DNA of 33,214 nt, taken from NCBI RefSeq assembly GCF_000382345.1, contig NZ_KB908136.1:1-33214 (forward strand), written 5' to 3'. Positions 8,116 through 17,141 of this stretch are shown here, piece after piece. Every line of letters begins with the position of its first letter. Position 1 is the first letter of the stretch. Below the pieces are notes generated by a model. It searched no databases, was not told the DNA's origin, and saw nothing but the letters and a program-made list of their open reading frames with translations. The translations under genes were made by a program, and so were the position numbers. The DNA is from Massilia niastensis DSM 21313. Lineage in GTDB: Bacteria > Pseudomonadota > Gammaproteobacteria > Burkholderiales > Burkholderiaceae_D.

Positions 8116-9675
8116 ATGGATATGAAAGCCACCGCCAAGAAGCTGGGCCTGAAGGAGCGCTATGCCCACATGACCCGCGGCCTGGACTGGGAAACCACCT
8201 ACCAGCCGATGGACCAGGTCTACCCGTACGACAAGTTCGAAGGCATCAAGATCCACGACTGGGACAAGTGGGAAGACCCGTTCCGTCTGACCATGGACGC
8301 CTACTGGAAGTACCAGGGTGAAAAGGAGAAGAAGCTGTACGCCGTGATCGATGCGTTCGCGCAGAACAACGGCCACCTGAACGTCACCGATGCGCGCTAC
8401 CTGAACGCGATCAAGCTGTTCATCCAGGGCGTCAGCCCGCTCGAGTACATGGCGCACCGCGGCTTTGCCCACATCGGCCGCCAGTTCTCCGGACCGGGCG
8501 CGCGGGTCGCCTGCCAGATGCAGGCGGTCGACGAGCTGCGCCACGCGCAGACCCAGATCCACACGATCTCGAACTACAACAAGTACTACAACGGCATGCA
8601 TTCCTGGCGCGACTGGTACGAAAAGGTCTGGTACCTGTCGGTGCCGAAGTCCTTCTTCGACGACGCCATCTCCGCCGGCCCCTTCGAGTTCATGGTGTGC
8701 GTGGGCTTCGCCTTCGAGTACGTGCTGACCAACCTGCTGTTCGTGCCCTTCATGTCCGGCGCAGCCTACAACGGCGACATGGCCACCGTCACCTTCGGCT
8801 TCTCGGCCCAGTCCGACGAGTCGCGCCACATGACCCTCGGGCTGGAAGCGGTCAAGTTCCTGCTCGAGCAGGATCCGGCCAATGTCCCGATCGTGCAGGG
8901 CTGGATCGACAAATGGTTCTGGCGCGGCTACCGGCTGCTGACCCTGGTCGGCATGATGATGGACTACATGCTGCCCAAGCGCGTCATGAGCTGGAAGGAA
9001 GCGTGGGAGATCTACGCGGAGCAGAACGGCGGCGCGCTGTTCAAGGACCTGGCGCGCTACGGCATCCGGCCGCCGCTCGGCTGGGAACAGGCGTGCAAGG
9101 AAAAGGACCACATCACCCACCAGGCCTGGTGCGCCTTTTATAACTATGCCGGTGCGGCCGCTTTCCACACCTGGATCCCGAACGCGGACGAAATGGCCTG
9201 GCTGTCCGAAAAGTATCCGGACAGCTTCGACCAGCTGTACCGGCCGCGCATGGAGCACTGGGACGAGCAGGAAAAGGCCGGCAACCGCTTCTACAACGCG
9301 ACCCTGCCGATGCTGTGCACGACCTGCACCGTGCCGATGTTCTTCACCGAACCGGACGACCCGACCCAGATCTGCTACCGCGCCTCCGAGTACAAGGGCG
9401 ACCAGTACCACTTCTGTTCGGACCACTGCAAGCACATCTTCGACAACGAACCGGAAAAATACGTGCAGGCGCTGCTGCCCACCCACCAGATCTACCAGGG
9501 CAAGAACTTCAAGCCGGACGTCGACCCGACCGCTCCCGGTTTCGATCCGCTGGCGGCGGTGCTGGATTTCTACGGCGTAGTGGTCGGCCAGGACAACCTC
9601 GACTTCAACGGCTCGCAGGACCAGAAGCATTTCGCCGAATGGCGCCGCACCGACAACGCCGGCAACGCGCGCTGA
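8116..9675 (+). CDS. dmpN: Phenol hydroxylase, large (alpha) diiron oxygenase subunit P3
   Basis: This 519-residue catalytic subunit hydroxylates phenol to catechol. The six diiron ligands expected for the family are visible: E110 (PLEYMAHR), E140 and H143 (DELRH), E201 (FEYVLTN), and E235 and H238 (DESRH). A Cys/His-rich YHS-like segment lies near 396-440 (CTTC then FCSDHCKHIF), as in other phenol hydroxylase alpha subunits. The ribosome site is GAGGAG. Length and motifs are complete, so the enzyme should be active when combined with the other components. Substrate range (phenol, cresols, other phenols) cannot be read from the sequence. Confidence 0.96.
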   Translation: MDMKATAKKLGLKERYAHMTRGLDWETTYQPMDQVYPYDKFEGIKIHDWDKWEDPFRLTMDAYWKYQGEKEKKLYAVIDAFAQNNGHLNVTDARYLNAIKLFIQGVSPLEYMAHRGFAHIGRQFSGPGARVACQMQAVDELRHAQTQIHTISNYNKYYNGMHSWRDWYEKVWYLSVPKSFFDDAISAGPFEFMVCVGFAFEYVLTNLLFVPFMSGAAYNGDMATVTFGFSAQSDESRHMTLGLEAVKFLLEQDPANVPIVQGWIDKWFWRGYRLLTLVGMMMDYMLPKRVMSWKEAWEIYAEQNGGALFKDLARYGIRPPLGWEQACKEKDHITHQAWCAFYNYAGAAAFHTWIPNADEMAWLSEKYPDSFDQLYRPRMEHWDEQEKAGNRFYNATLPMLCTTCTVPMFFTEPDDPTQICYRASEYKGDQYHFCSDHCKHIFDNEPEKYVQALLPTHQIYQGKNFKPDVDPTAPGFDPLAAVLDFYGVVVGQDNLDFNGSQDQKHFAEWRRTDNAGNAR

Positions 9676-9698
9676 CCACGATAACAGGAGGAGACATC

Positions 9699-10058
9699 AT
9701 GCCCGTCAAGGCCCTCAAACCCTACGAATTCGCGCCGCAGGACCGGCTCGAGAACTTCCACGGCAAGCAGCTGCTGAACATCGGCTGGGACGAACACCTG
9801 ATGTTCACCGCGCCGCACACCCTGCCCGTGGCGCCGGGCATGCCGTTCGGCGTCCTGGTCGCCGATGTACTGCCGAGGGTGTATGGCTACCACCCCGACT
9901 TCGCCCGCATCGACTGGAGCACGGTGCAATGGCTCAAGTCCGGCCAGCCATGGACACCGGACCCGGACAAGAGCCTGGCCGAGAACGGCCTGCGCCACAA
10001 GGATGTCCTGCGCCTCCGGACTCCCGGCCTGCGCGGCCTCCAGGGCAGCTGCAACTGA
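9699..10058 (+). CDS. dmpO: Phenol hydroxylase, small gamma subunit P4
   Basis: This 119-residue protein is the third oxygenase subunit (DmpO/PhO family). It starts MPVKALKPYEF and contains the QLLNIGWDEHLMF segment, then PFGVLVADVLPRVYGYHPDF and IDWSTVQWLKSG, which are typical of the family. It follows dmpN by 23 bases with an AGGAGGAG site. It shows no cofactor motif and is expected to be a structural part of the hexameric oxygenase. Confidence 0.94.
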   Translation: MPVKALKPYEFAPQDRLENFHGKQLLNIGWDEHLMFTAPHTLPVAPGMPFGVLVADVLPRVYGYHPDFARIDWSTVQWLKSGQPWTPDPDKSLAENGLRHKDVLRLRTPGLRGLQGSCN

Positions 10059-10077
10059 ACCGCAAAGGAGTGACGTG

Positions 10078-11133
10078 ATGGCTTACGAACTTACCATCGA
10101 ACCGCTGGGCGTGACGATCGACGTCGAGGAGGGCCAGAATATCCTCGACGCGGCCCTGCGCGCCGGCATCTACCTGCCGCACGCCTGCTGCCATGGACTG
10201 TGCGCCACCTGCAAGGTGCAGCTGCTGGACGGCGAGATCGAGCATGGCGACGCCTCGCCCTTCGCCCTGATGGATTTCGAGCGCGAGGAAGGCAAGGCGC
10301 TGGCCTGCTGCGCCACCCTGTGCAGCGACGCCACCCTCGAAGCCGAGATCGACGAGGAGCCCGACGCCGAGACGATCCCGGTGCGGGACCTGGAAGGCAC
10401 GGTCGTGCGGCTGGAGCAGCTCACCCCTACGGTGAAAGGCGTGTTCATCCAGCTGGACGAGCCGCTGCGCTTCCAGGCCGGGCAGTACATCAACCTGCAG
10501 ATCCCGGGCGCCGGCTGCAGCCGGGCGTTCTCGATCGGCAGCGCGGGCAGCGATCCGTCGCTCATCGAGCTCAACGTGCGCATCGTGCCGGGCGGCGTCG
10601 GGACCACCTATGTGCACGAACAGCTGCAGGCGGGCGATCGCGTGACCATCTCCGGGCCGTACGGGCGCTTCTTCGTGCGCAAGTCGGCGCGCCTGCCGCT
10701 GCTGTTCCTGGCGGGCGGCTCGGGCCTGTCCAGCCCGCGCGCCATGATCCATGAACTGCTGCGCGAGGAATGCGCGCTGCCGATCACGCTGGTGTACGGC
10801 CAGCGCAACCGGCAGGAACTGTATTACCACGACGAGTTCCTCGACCTGGCCAGGCGCCATCCGAACTTCGCCTACGTTCCGGCGCTGTCCGATGCGGCCC
10901 AGGACGCCGGCTGGGACGGGTTCCGCGGCTACGTGCACGAAGCCGCCAGGGCCCACTTCGACAACGACTTCCGCGGCCACAAGGCCTACCTGTGCGGTCC
11001 GCCGCCGATGATCGAGGCCAGCCTGGCAACCCTGATGCAGGGCCGGCTGTACGAACGCGACATCCATACCGAGAAGTTCATCTCGGCGGCGGATGCGCAG
11101 CAGGTCAGGAGTCCGCTGTTCAAACGGATCTAG
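10078..11133 (+). CDS. dmpP: Phenol hydroxylase reductase P5
   Basis: This 351-residue NADH reductase feeds electrons to the diiron oxygenase. An N-terminal plant-type [2Fe-2S] domain has ligands C37, C42, C45 and C77. An FAD-binding domain with SRAFSIGS near residue 141 follows. The NAD-binding domain has GGSGLSSPRAM and the late YLCGPPPM motif. The ATG at 10078 follows AAAGGAG; a GTG three bases earlier is the only close alternative. The TAG stop is part of the AGGAGG ribosome site of the next gene, indicating coupled translation. Confidence 0.95.
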   Translation: MAYELTIEPLGVTIDVEEGQNILDAALRAGIYLPHACCHGLCATCKVQLLDGEIEHGDASPFALMDFEREEGKALACCATLCSDATLEAEIDEEPDAETIPVRDLEGTVVRLEQLTPTVKGVFIQLDEPLRFQAGQYINLQIPGAGCSRAFSIGSAGSDPSLIELNVRIVPGGVGTTYVHEQLQAGDRVTISGPYGRFFVRKSARLPLLFLAGGSGLSSPRAMIHELLREECALPITLVYGQRNRQELYYHDEFLDLARRHPNFAYVPALSDAAQDAGWDGFRGYVHEAARAHFDNDFRGHKAYLCGPPPMIEASLATLMQGRLYERDIHTEKFISAADAQQVRSPLFKRI

Positions 11134-11141
11134 GAGGCGAC

Positions 11142-11489
11142 ATGGAGTCCAGCAAACCCCTCGCGCCCACGCGCGCCGTGGCGGTCAGCCTGGTGGAAAC
11201 GGGCGAAAGCTTCCAGTGCCTGGCCGGGGAAACGCTGCTGCAAGGGATGGCCCGGCTGGGACGCAAAGGCATTCCGGTCGGCTGCCTGAACGGCGGATGC
11301 GGCATCTGCAAGGTGCATATCGTGTCCGGAGAGTATGAATGCGGGGCGATGAGCCGGGCCCACGTGGCCGAAGAGGATATCTGCCACGGCGTCGTGCTCG
11401 CATGCAGGGCGCGTCCGCGCTCGGACGTGCAGTTGAAGGTGGTCGGAAAGATGTGCGGCTCGGTATTCCGCTGCGCCAAACAAGCATAA
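11142..11489 (+). CDS. dmpQ: Plant-type ferredoxin, DmpQ/XylT family
   Basis: This 115-residue [2Fe-2S] ferredoxin has cluster ligands C48, C53, C56 and C88 in the GCLNGGCGICKV and VVLACRA segments. In xyl and dmp operons the equivalent XylT/DmpQ protein re-reduces the active-site iron of catechol 2,3-dioxygenase after it is oxidised by poor substrates such as 4-methylcatechol. Its place between the reductase and the catechol dioxygenase fits that role. The start is the ATG at 11142, eight bases past dmpP. The N-terminal ten residues (MESSKPLAPT) look like a short variable tail. Confidence 0.92.
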   Translation: MESSKPLAPTRAVAVSLVETGESFQCLAGETLLQGMARLGRKGIPVGCLNGGCGICKVHIVSGEYECGAMSRAHVAEEDICHGVVLACRARPRSDVQLKVVGKMCGSVFRCAKQA

Positions 11490-11515
11490 ATAGACATACA
11501 CAACAAGGAGGAGTC

Positions 11516-12454
11516 ATGGGAGTCATGAGAATCGGCCATATCAGCCTGCGGGTGATGGATATGCAGGCCGCCGTCAAGCACTACGAGAATATCCTCGGCA
11601 TGAAGGTCGTCCACCGCGAAGGGGACGAAACGGTGTACCTGAAATGCTGGGACGAATGGGACAAGTATTCGGTGCAGCTGACCATATCGGATTCGGCAGG
11701 CATGAACCACGTCGCCTACAAGGTCGAACACGACGCCGACCTGGACGCCATCCAGCAGCGTGTCGAGGCCTACGGCATCGCGGCGGATATCCTGCCCCCC
11801 GGCCAGCTGCCCTTCTGCGGCCGCACGCTGCGCTTCACGATCCCCAGCGGCCACGTCATGTACCTGTACGCGCAAAAGGAATTGGTGGGCAAGGAAGTCG
11901 GCACCACCGATCCCGACCCGTGGCCCGACTCGCTCAAGGGCGTCGGCGCGCACTGGCTCGACCACTGCCTCCTGATGTGCGAGCTGAACCCGGAGACCGG
12001 GGTCAACAAGGTGGCCGAGAACACGACGTTCTTCAGCGAGACCATGGACTTCCACCTGTCGGAACAGGTCGTGGCCGGGCCCGACGGGTCGATCCAGGCT
12101 GCCGCCTTCATGTTCCGCACTTCCACGCCCCACGACATCGCCTTCGCCGGCGGTCCCAGGGCCGGGCTGCACCACGTATCGTTCTTCCTCGACAGCTGGC
12201 ACGACATCCTGAAATGCGGCGACATCCTCGCCAAGAACAGGGTGAGGATCGATGTGTCGCCGACCCGCCATGGCATCACCCGCGGCGAGACGATCTACTT
12301 CTTCGACCCGTCCGGCAACCGTAACGAGACCTTTGCGGGCCTGGGCTATCTGGCCCAGCCCGACATGCCGACGATCACGTGGACCGATCCGGGCCGCGGC
12401 ATCTTCTACCACACCGGCAACCTGGAAGAAAGCTTCCTGGCGGTCCATACCTGA
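11516..12454 (+). CDS. dmpB: Catechol 2,3-dioxygenase (type I extradiol)
   Basis: This 312-residue dioxygenase opens catechol next to its hydroxyl groups to give 2-hydroxymuconic semialdehyde. It has two vicinal-oxygen-chelate domains; the iron ligands by alignment to XylE are H150 (HWLDH), H220 (LHHVSF) and E271 (NRNETF). The signature RHGITRGETIYFFDPSGNRNE sits near 251-271. An AAGGAGGAG site precedes the ATG at 11516; a second ATG at 11525 gives MRIGH and is an alternative start. About 106 non-coding bases follow before the hydrolase gene, in the place where dmpC would be expected in Pseudomonas-type operons. Confidence 0.95.
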   Translation: MGVMRIGHISLRVMDMQAAVKHYENILGMKVVHREGDETVYLKCWDEWDKYSVQLTISDSAGMNHVAYKVEHDADLDAIQQRVEAYGIAADILPPGQLPFCGRTLRFTIPSGHVMYLYAQKELVGKEVGTTDPDPWPDSLKGVGAHWLDHCLLMCELNPETGVNKVAENTTFFSETMDFHLSEQVVAGPDGSIQAAAFMFRTSTPHDIAFAGGPRAGLHHVSFFLDSWHDILKCGDILAKNRVRIDVSPTRHGITRGETIYFFDPSGNRNETFAGLGYLAQPDMPTITWTDPGRGIFYHTGNLEESFLAVHT

Positions 12455-12560
12455 CCGTCCCCCGCGCACCGCAGTCCGGCCGCCGGCTCGCGTACATGCC
12501 GGCCGGCGCGGGACTCCGCACCCTTTCGCATTGCAACACAACGCTATCTGGAGCAAGAAC

Positions 12561-13391
12561 ATGGCTGAAGCAAGCAACCCGGAAATCGCCAAGAGCATCG
12601 TTGCCAACGGCATCCGCACCAATTACCACGACGTCGGCGACGGCGCCCCGGTCCTGATGATCCACGGCTCGGGTCCCGGCGTCAGTGCCTGGGCCAACTG
12701 GCGCCTCACGATGCCCGAACTGGCCCGCCAGTATCGCGTCATCGCCCCCGACATGGCCGGCTTCGGGTATTCAGATCGTCCCGACGGCATCCGCTACGAC
12801 CTCGATACCTGGGTCGGCCAGGCGATCGGCCTGCTCGATGCCCTCGATATCGAGCAGGCCAGCGTGGTCGGCAACTCGTTCGGCGGCGCAATCGCGCTGG
12901 CGCTGGCGATCCGCCATCCGAAGCGCGTCAAGCGCCTGGTCCTGATGGGCAGCGTCGGCGTATCCTTCCCGATCACCGCCGGGCTGGACGCGGTCTGGGG
13001 CTACCAGCCCAGCGTCGAGAGCATGCGCGCGCTGCTCGACATCTTCGCCCACGACCGCAAGCTGGTGAACGACGAGCTGGCGCAGCTGCGCTACAAGGCC
13101 AGCATCCAGCCCGGCTTCCAGGAGTCGTTCTCGGCCATGTTTCCGGCGCCGCGCCAGGACGGCGTCGAGAAGCTGGCCAGCCCGGTCGCCGACATCCGCC
13201 GGCTGCAGCATCAGACGCTCATCGTCCACGGCCGCGAGGACAAGGTGATCCCGCTGTCGAATTCGCTGGAGCTGCTGCAGGCCCTCCCGAACGCACAGCT
13301 GCACGTGTTCGGCCAATGCGGCCACTGGACCCAGATCGAACATGCGGCGCGCTTTTCGCGCCTGGTCGGCGACTTCCTGGCCGAAGGCTGA
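12561..13391 (+). CDS. dmpD: 2-hydroxymuconic semialdehyde hydrolase
   Basis: This 276-residue alpha/beta hydrolase cleaves the carbon-carbon bond of the ring-fission product, releasing 2-hydroxypenta-2,4-dienoate and formate (or acetate from methylated substrates). The catalytic triad is S106 (GNSFGG), D227 (GREDKVIP) and H255 (CGHWTQ); the oxyanion segment HGSGPGVSAWANW lies at 35-47. The ATG at 12561 follows GGAG by about seven bases. Together with dmpE, dmpF and dmpG it forms the hydrolytic branch of the meta pathway, which is the only branch present here. Confidence 0.93.
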   Translation: MAEASNPEIAKSIVANGIRTNYHDVGDGAPVLMIHGSGPGVSAWANWRLTMPELARQYRVIAPDMAGFGYSDRPDGIRYDLDTWVGQAIGLLDALDIEQASVVGNSFGGAIALALAIRHPKRVKRLVLMGSVGVSFPITAGLDAVWGYQPSVESMRALLDIFAHDRKLVNDELAQLRYKASIQPGFQESFSAMFPAPRQDGVEKLASPVADIRRLQHQTLIVHGREDKVIPLSNSLELLQALPNAQLHVFGQCGHWTQIEHAARFSRLVGDFLAEG

Positions 13392-13415
13392 CCCGCAAGC
13401 ACCAGGAGAATGAAC

Positions 13416-14198
13416 ATGGAACAGAACAGGATCACACAACTGGGCGACGAGCTGTACGAAGCCTGGAGCGGAAAAATCATGGTGGCGCCGCTGACCGAAC
13501 GCGAAGCGTCGATGACGATCGACGACGCCTACGCGGTGCAGCAGCGGCTGCTGTCCAGGCGCCAGTCCTCCGGGGCCAGGGTCATCGGCAAGAAAGTCGG
13601 CGTCACTAGCAAGGCGGTCATGAACATGCTGGAGGTGTACCAGCCCGACTTCGGCTACCTGCTTGACGACATGCTGTACAACGACGGCGAATCGATTCCC
13701 AGGGATGGCCTGATCCAGCCGCGTGCCGAGGGCGAGATCGCCTTCGTCCTGAAGCACGACCTGAACGGCCCGGGCGTCAGCGCCGCCGATGTCCTGCGCG
13801 CCACCGACTTCGTCATGCCCTGCTTCGAGATCGTCGATTCGCGCATCCGCGACTGGAAGATCCGGATCCAGGACACGATCGCCGACAACGCGTCCTGCGG
13901 CGCCTTCGTGCTCGGCAACGGCGCGGTCGACCCGCGCAGGATCGACCTCGCCACCTGCGGCATGGTCCTCGAGAAGAACGGCGAGATCATCGCCACCGGC
14001 GCCGGCGCGGCCGCGCTGGGCAATCCCCTGAACGCGGTCGCCTGGCTGGCGAACACGATGGGACGGCTCGGCGTGCCGCTGCGCGCCGGCGAAGTGGTCC
14101 TGTCGGGCGCCCTGGCCGCGATGTTCCCGGCGGCGGCCGGCGACCACTTCCGCGTCACCATCGGCGGCATCGGCGGCTGCGGTGTCCGGTTTCATTGA
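13416..14198 (+). CDS. dmpE: 2-oxopent-4-enoate (2-hydroxypentadienoate) hydratase
   Basis: This 260-residue hydratase adds water to 2-hydroxypenta-2,4-dienoate to give 4-hydroxy-2-oxovalerate, using a divalent metal. It belongs to the FAH-like hydratase/decarboxylase family, with KKVGVTSKAV near 55, the metal-site segment RAEGEIAFVL near 104-113, and CFEIVDSRI. The ATG at 13416 has AGGAG at the right distance; the ATG six bases earlier (13410) is too close to it. The stop codon at 14198 is 17 bases from the next start. Confidence 0.93.
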   Translation: MEQNRITQLGDELYEAWSGKIMVAPLTEREASMTIDDAYAVQQRLLSRRQSSGARVIGKKVGVTSKAVMNMLEVYQPDFGYLLDDMLYNDGESIPRDGLIQPRAEGEIAFVLKHDLNGPGVSAADVLRATDFVMPCFEIVDSRIRDWKIRIQDTIADNASCGAFVLGNGAVDPRRIDLATCGMVLEKNGEIIATGAGAAALGNPLNAVAWLANTMGRLGVPLRAGEVVLSGALAAMFPAAAGDHFRVTIGGIGGCGVRFH

Positions 14199-14215
14199 AC
14201 GACTTGGAGAATCAC

Positions 14216-15115
14216 ATGAGCAAAATCCGTTGTGCGGTGATCGGCCCCGGGAATATCGGCACCGATCTCCTTTATAAACTCCAGCGCAGCCGCTTCCTCG
14301 AGCCGGTGTGGATGGTCGGCGTCGACCCGGCCTCCGACGGCCTGGCCCGCGCCGCCGCGATGGGCATCAAGACCACCGACCGCGGCGTCGACGGCCTGCT
14401 GCCCTTCGTCGAACGGGACGAGGTGCGGATCGCCTTCGACGCGACCTCCGCCTATGCGCATGCCGAGCACTCCAGGAAGCTGGTCGCCGCCGGCGTGAAG
14501 GTGATCGACCTGACGCCGGCCGCCATCGGGCCCTACTGCGTGCCATCGGTGAACCTCGACGACCAGTTGTCGAACGGCGCGATGAACGTGAACATGGTGA
14601 CCTGCGGCGGGCAGGCGACGATCCCGATGGTGGCGGCGGTGTCGCGCGTGCAGCCGGTGGCCTACGGCGAGATCATCGCGACCGTGTCGTCGCGCTCGGT
14701 CGGGCCGGGCACGCGCAGGAACATCGACGAATTCACCCGCACCACCGCCGGCGCGGTCGAGCGGGTCGGCAAGGCGAAAACGGGCAAGGCCATCATCATC
14801 ATCAACCCGGCCGAGCCCCCGCTGATGATGCGCGACACCATCCATTGCCTGCTTGAATCCGAGCCGGACCGCGATGCGATCACGGCGTCGGTGCAGGCGA
14901 TGATCCGCGAGGTGCAGCTATACGTTCCCGGCTACAGGCTGGTCAACGGGCCCATCTTCGACGGCAAGCGGGTCTCGGTCTTCGTCGAAGTGGAAGGCCT
15001 GGGCGATTATTTGCCGAAGTATGCGGGCAACCTGGACATCATGACCGCAGCGGCGGCCCGCACCGCCGAGCTGTTCGCGCAGCAGATGCTGGAAAACGCC
15101 CATGTGGCAGCTTGA
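14216..15115 (+). CDS. dmpF: Acetaldehyde dehydrogenase (acylating)
   Basis: This 299-residue enzyme converts acetaldehyde, NAD and CoA to acetyl-CoA and forms a channelling complex with the aldolase DmpG. The N-terminal NAD fold has GPGNIGTD at 10-17. The catalytic cysteine is C130 in NMVTCGGQATIPM. RDTIHC appears near 207-212, as in BphJ/DmpF proteins. GGAG precedes the ATG at 14216; a TTG at 14195 that overlaps dmpE is less likely. Only 13 bases separate it from dmpG, consistent with the paired enzymes being made together. Confidence 0.95.
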   Translation: MSKIRCAVIGPGNIGTDLLYKLQRSRFLEPVWMVGVDPASDGLARAAAMGIKTTDRGVDGLLPFVERDEVRIAFDATSAYAHAEHSRKLVAAGVKVIDLTPAAIGPYCVPSVNLDDQLSNGAMNVNMVTCGGQATIPMVAAVSRVQPVAYGEIIATVSSRSVGPGTRRNIDEFTRTTAGAVERVGKAKTGKAIIIINPAEPPLMMRDTIHCLLESEPDRDAITASVQAMIREVQLYVPGYRLVNGPIFDGKRVSVFVEVEGLGDYLPKYAGNLDIMTAAAARTAELFAQQMLENAHVAA

Positions 15116-15128
15116 ACGAGGAGACATC

Positions 15129-16160
15129 ATGGCACTGTCCACACACCGCATCACCCTGCATGACATGACGCTGCGCGACGGCATGCATCCGAAACGTCAC
15201 CAGATGACCCTGCAGCAGATGCAGGACGTCGCGCGTGGCCTCGACCGCGCCGGCGTCCCGCTGATCGAAGTGACCCACGGCGACGGCCTCGGCGGCGCCT
15301 CGGTGAACTACGGCTTCCCGCGCCATACCGACGCGGAATACCTGGCGGCCGTCATTCCCCTGCTCGAACAGGCCAGGGTCTCCGCCCTGCTCATCCCCGG
15401 GATCGGCACCGCGGACCACCTGCTGGCGGCGCGCGAACTGGGCGTCCACACGATCCGCGTGGCCACCCACTGCACCGAGGCGGACGTCTCCGAGCAGCAT
15501 CTCGCGCTCGCCCGCAAGCTCGGCATGGACACGGTGGGCTTCCTGATGATGAGCCACATGGCGTCGCCGGAAAAGATCGTCGAGCAGGCCAGGCTGATGG
15601 AGAGCTACGGCGCCAACTGCGTGTACTGCACCGACTCGGCAGGCTACATGCTGCCGGAAGACGTCAGGCAGCGCATCGGGCGGCTGCGCGAGAGCCTGAA
15701 GCCGGAGACCGAGATCGGCTTCCATGGCCACCACAACCTCGCCATGGGCGTCGCCAACTCGGTCACGGCTGTCGAGTATGGCGCTACCCGGATCGATGCG
15801 GCCGCGGCCGGCCTGGGCGCAGGCGCCGGGAACACGCCGCTGGAAGTGTTCGTGGCGGTCTGCGAACGCATGGGGATCCAGACCGGCGTCGACCTGTTCG
15901 CCGTCACCGATGTCGCGGAAGACCTGGTGGTGCCCATGATGGACCAGCTGGTGCGCGTCGACCGCGATTCCCTGACCCTGGGCTATGCCGGCGTGTATTC
16001 GTCCTTCCTGCTGTTCGCCAAGCGCGCGGAGGCGAAATACAAGGTGCCGGCCAGGGACATCCTGGTGGAGCTGGGCCGCAAGGGCATGGTCGGAGGCCAG
16101 GAAGACATGATCGAGGACACCGCCCTGACGATGGCGCGGGAACGCGCCCTGCAGCAGTGA
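15129..16160 (+). CDS. dmpG: 4-hydroxy-2-oxovalerate aldolase
   Basis: This 343-residue class II aldolase splits 4-hydroxy-2-oxovalerate into pyruvate and acetaldehyde, which passes to DmpF. It is a DRE-TIM metallolyase: LRDGMH at 15-20 holds the catalytic Asp and His, and GFHGHHN supplies metal-binding histidines. The GAGGAG site lies ahead of the ATG at 15129. Length and motifs are complete. dmpH and dmpI do not follow; an outer-membrane protein gene does. Confidence 0.95.
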   Translation: MALSTHRITLHDMTLRDGMHPKRHQMTLQQMQDVARGLDRAGVPLIEVTHGDGLGGASVNYGFPRHTDAEYLAAVIPLLEQARVSALLIPGIGTADHLLAARELGVHTIRVATHCTEADVSEQHLALARKLGMDTVGFLMMSHMASPEKIVEQARLMESYGANCVYCTDSAGYMLPEDVRQRIGRLRESLKPETEIGFHGHHNLAMGVANSVTAVEYGATRIDAAAAGLGAGAGNTPLEVFVAVCERMGIQTGVDLFAVTDVAEDLVVPMMDQLVRVDRDSLTLGYAGVYSSFLLFAKRAEAKYKVPARDILVELGRKGMVGGQEDMIEDTALTMARERALQQ

Positions 16161-16229
16161 AGCGGCCGGCAGGCAGCGGGTCCCGCCCCAGCCTGCCGGC
16201 ATCCCGACCAGAACAATACGGAGACCGCA

Positions 16230-17141
16230 ATGAAGAACACCATACCGGCATGCCGGCCCCATGCCATCGCTGTCGCCTGCGCCATGCTGCTGCCGGCGCC
16301 GCTGCTGGCCACCGAGGGCGGCGGCAGTACCTATCCGCATGGCGCCGAGAATTTCGTTTCCGGCGCCATGCCGCCACCGGGCTTCTACACGCTCGCCTAC
16401 GGCACCCGCTACCGGGCGACCGCGCTGCGCGACAACGACGGCCGGGACATCGCAGCCGCAATGGGAGGATTCCGGGCCGAGATCAACGCGGTCGTGCCCC
16501 GCTTCATCTGGGTCACGCCGAAGCAGCTCCTGGGCGGCCAGCTGGCCTTCCACGCGATGCTTCCGCTGCTGGATGCGGACGTTCGGATCGGACCGACCAG
16601 GCAGAAGGACAGCGGCATCGGTGACCTGAACCTGGCCATCGCGCTCGGCTACCACGTCTCGCCCGCATTCCATTACGTCCTCGCGCTCGAAGTCAACGCG
16701 CCCACCGGCAGCTACGACCGCGAGCGCATCGCCAACCTCGGACGGAATCACTGGAACATCGAACCGGTGCTGGCGCTGACCTACACCCAGGCGAAGGGCA
16801 TCAACGCCGACCTCAAGATCATGGCCGACTACAACTTCCGCAACCAGGACACCAACTACCGGTCGGGCCAGGAACTGCATGCCGACTACGCGCTCGGCTG
16901 GGGTTTCGGCAACGGCTGGGTGGTCGGCGTCGGCGGCTACCTCTACCACCAGCTCACGGACGATCGCGTCGGCGGCGTCACGCTACCTGGCCACAAGGGA
17001 CGGGCCGCCACCCTGGGCCCTTCGATCAAGTACCAGGGCAAGGACGGCTGGTTCCTGACCGCCAAGTTCGAACGCCAGTACGGTGTGCGCAACCGCCCGG
17101 ATGGCTCGGCGTTCTGGATCAAGACCATCCTGCCGTTCTGA
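16230..17141 (+). CDS. Outer-membrane protein of the phenol meta-pathway transporter family
   Basis: This 303-residue protein begins with a signal peptide (about 1-28, ending PAPLLA). It then has alternating beta-strand sequence rich in Gly, Tyr and Trp and ends in Phe (KTILPF), as expected for a beta-barrel. It resembles the Phenol_MetA_deg family often found at the end of meta-cleavage operons and thought to help aromatic substrates cross the outer membrane. Segments such as NLAIALGYHVSP, ALEVNAPTGSYD and NLGRNHWNIEPVLALTY are characteristic. It is the last gene of the phenol operon. Its 3' end overlaps the convergent esterase gene by 23 bases and no terminator is visible between them. Confidence 0.88.
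   Translation: MKNTIPACRPHAIAVACAMLLPAPLLATEGGGSTYPHGAENFVSGAMPPPGFYTLAYGTRYRATALRDNDGRDIAAAMGGFRAEINAVVPRFIWVTPKQLLGGQLAFHAMLPLLDADVRIGPTRQKDSGIGDLNLAIALGYHVSPAFHYVLALEVNAPTGSYDRERIANLGRNHWNIEPVLALTYTQAKGINADLKIMADYNFRNQDTNYRSGQELHADYALGWGFGNGWVVGVGGYLYHQLTDDRVGGVTLPGHKGRAATLGPSIKYQGKDGWFLTAKFERQYGVRNRPDGSAFWIKTILPF

Noticed and set aside
6760..9630. Very long open frame (956 codons) on the minus strand
   Set aside because: It lies opposite dmpL, dmpM and dmpN, whose motifs are unmistakable. Its own translation is rich in Val, His, Arg and Gly and has no family resemblance. Long antisense frames are expected in GC-rich DNA.
12455..12560. Possible remnant of dmpC between the catechol dioxygenase and hydrolase genes
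   Set aside because: Only 106 bases separate the genes and no dehydrogenase-like residues are readable in any frame, so no remnant can be claimed.
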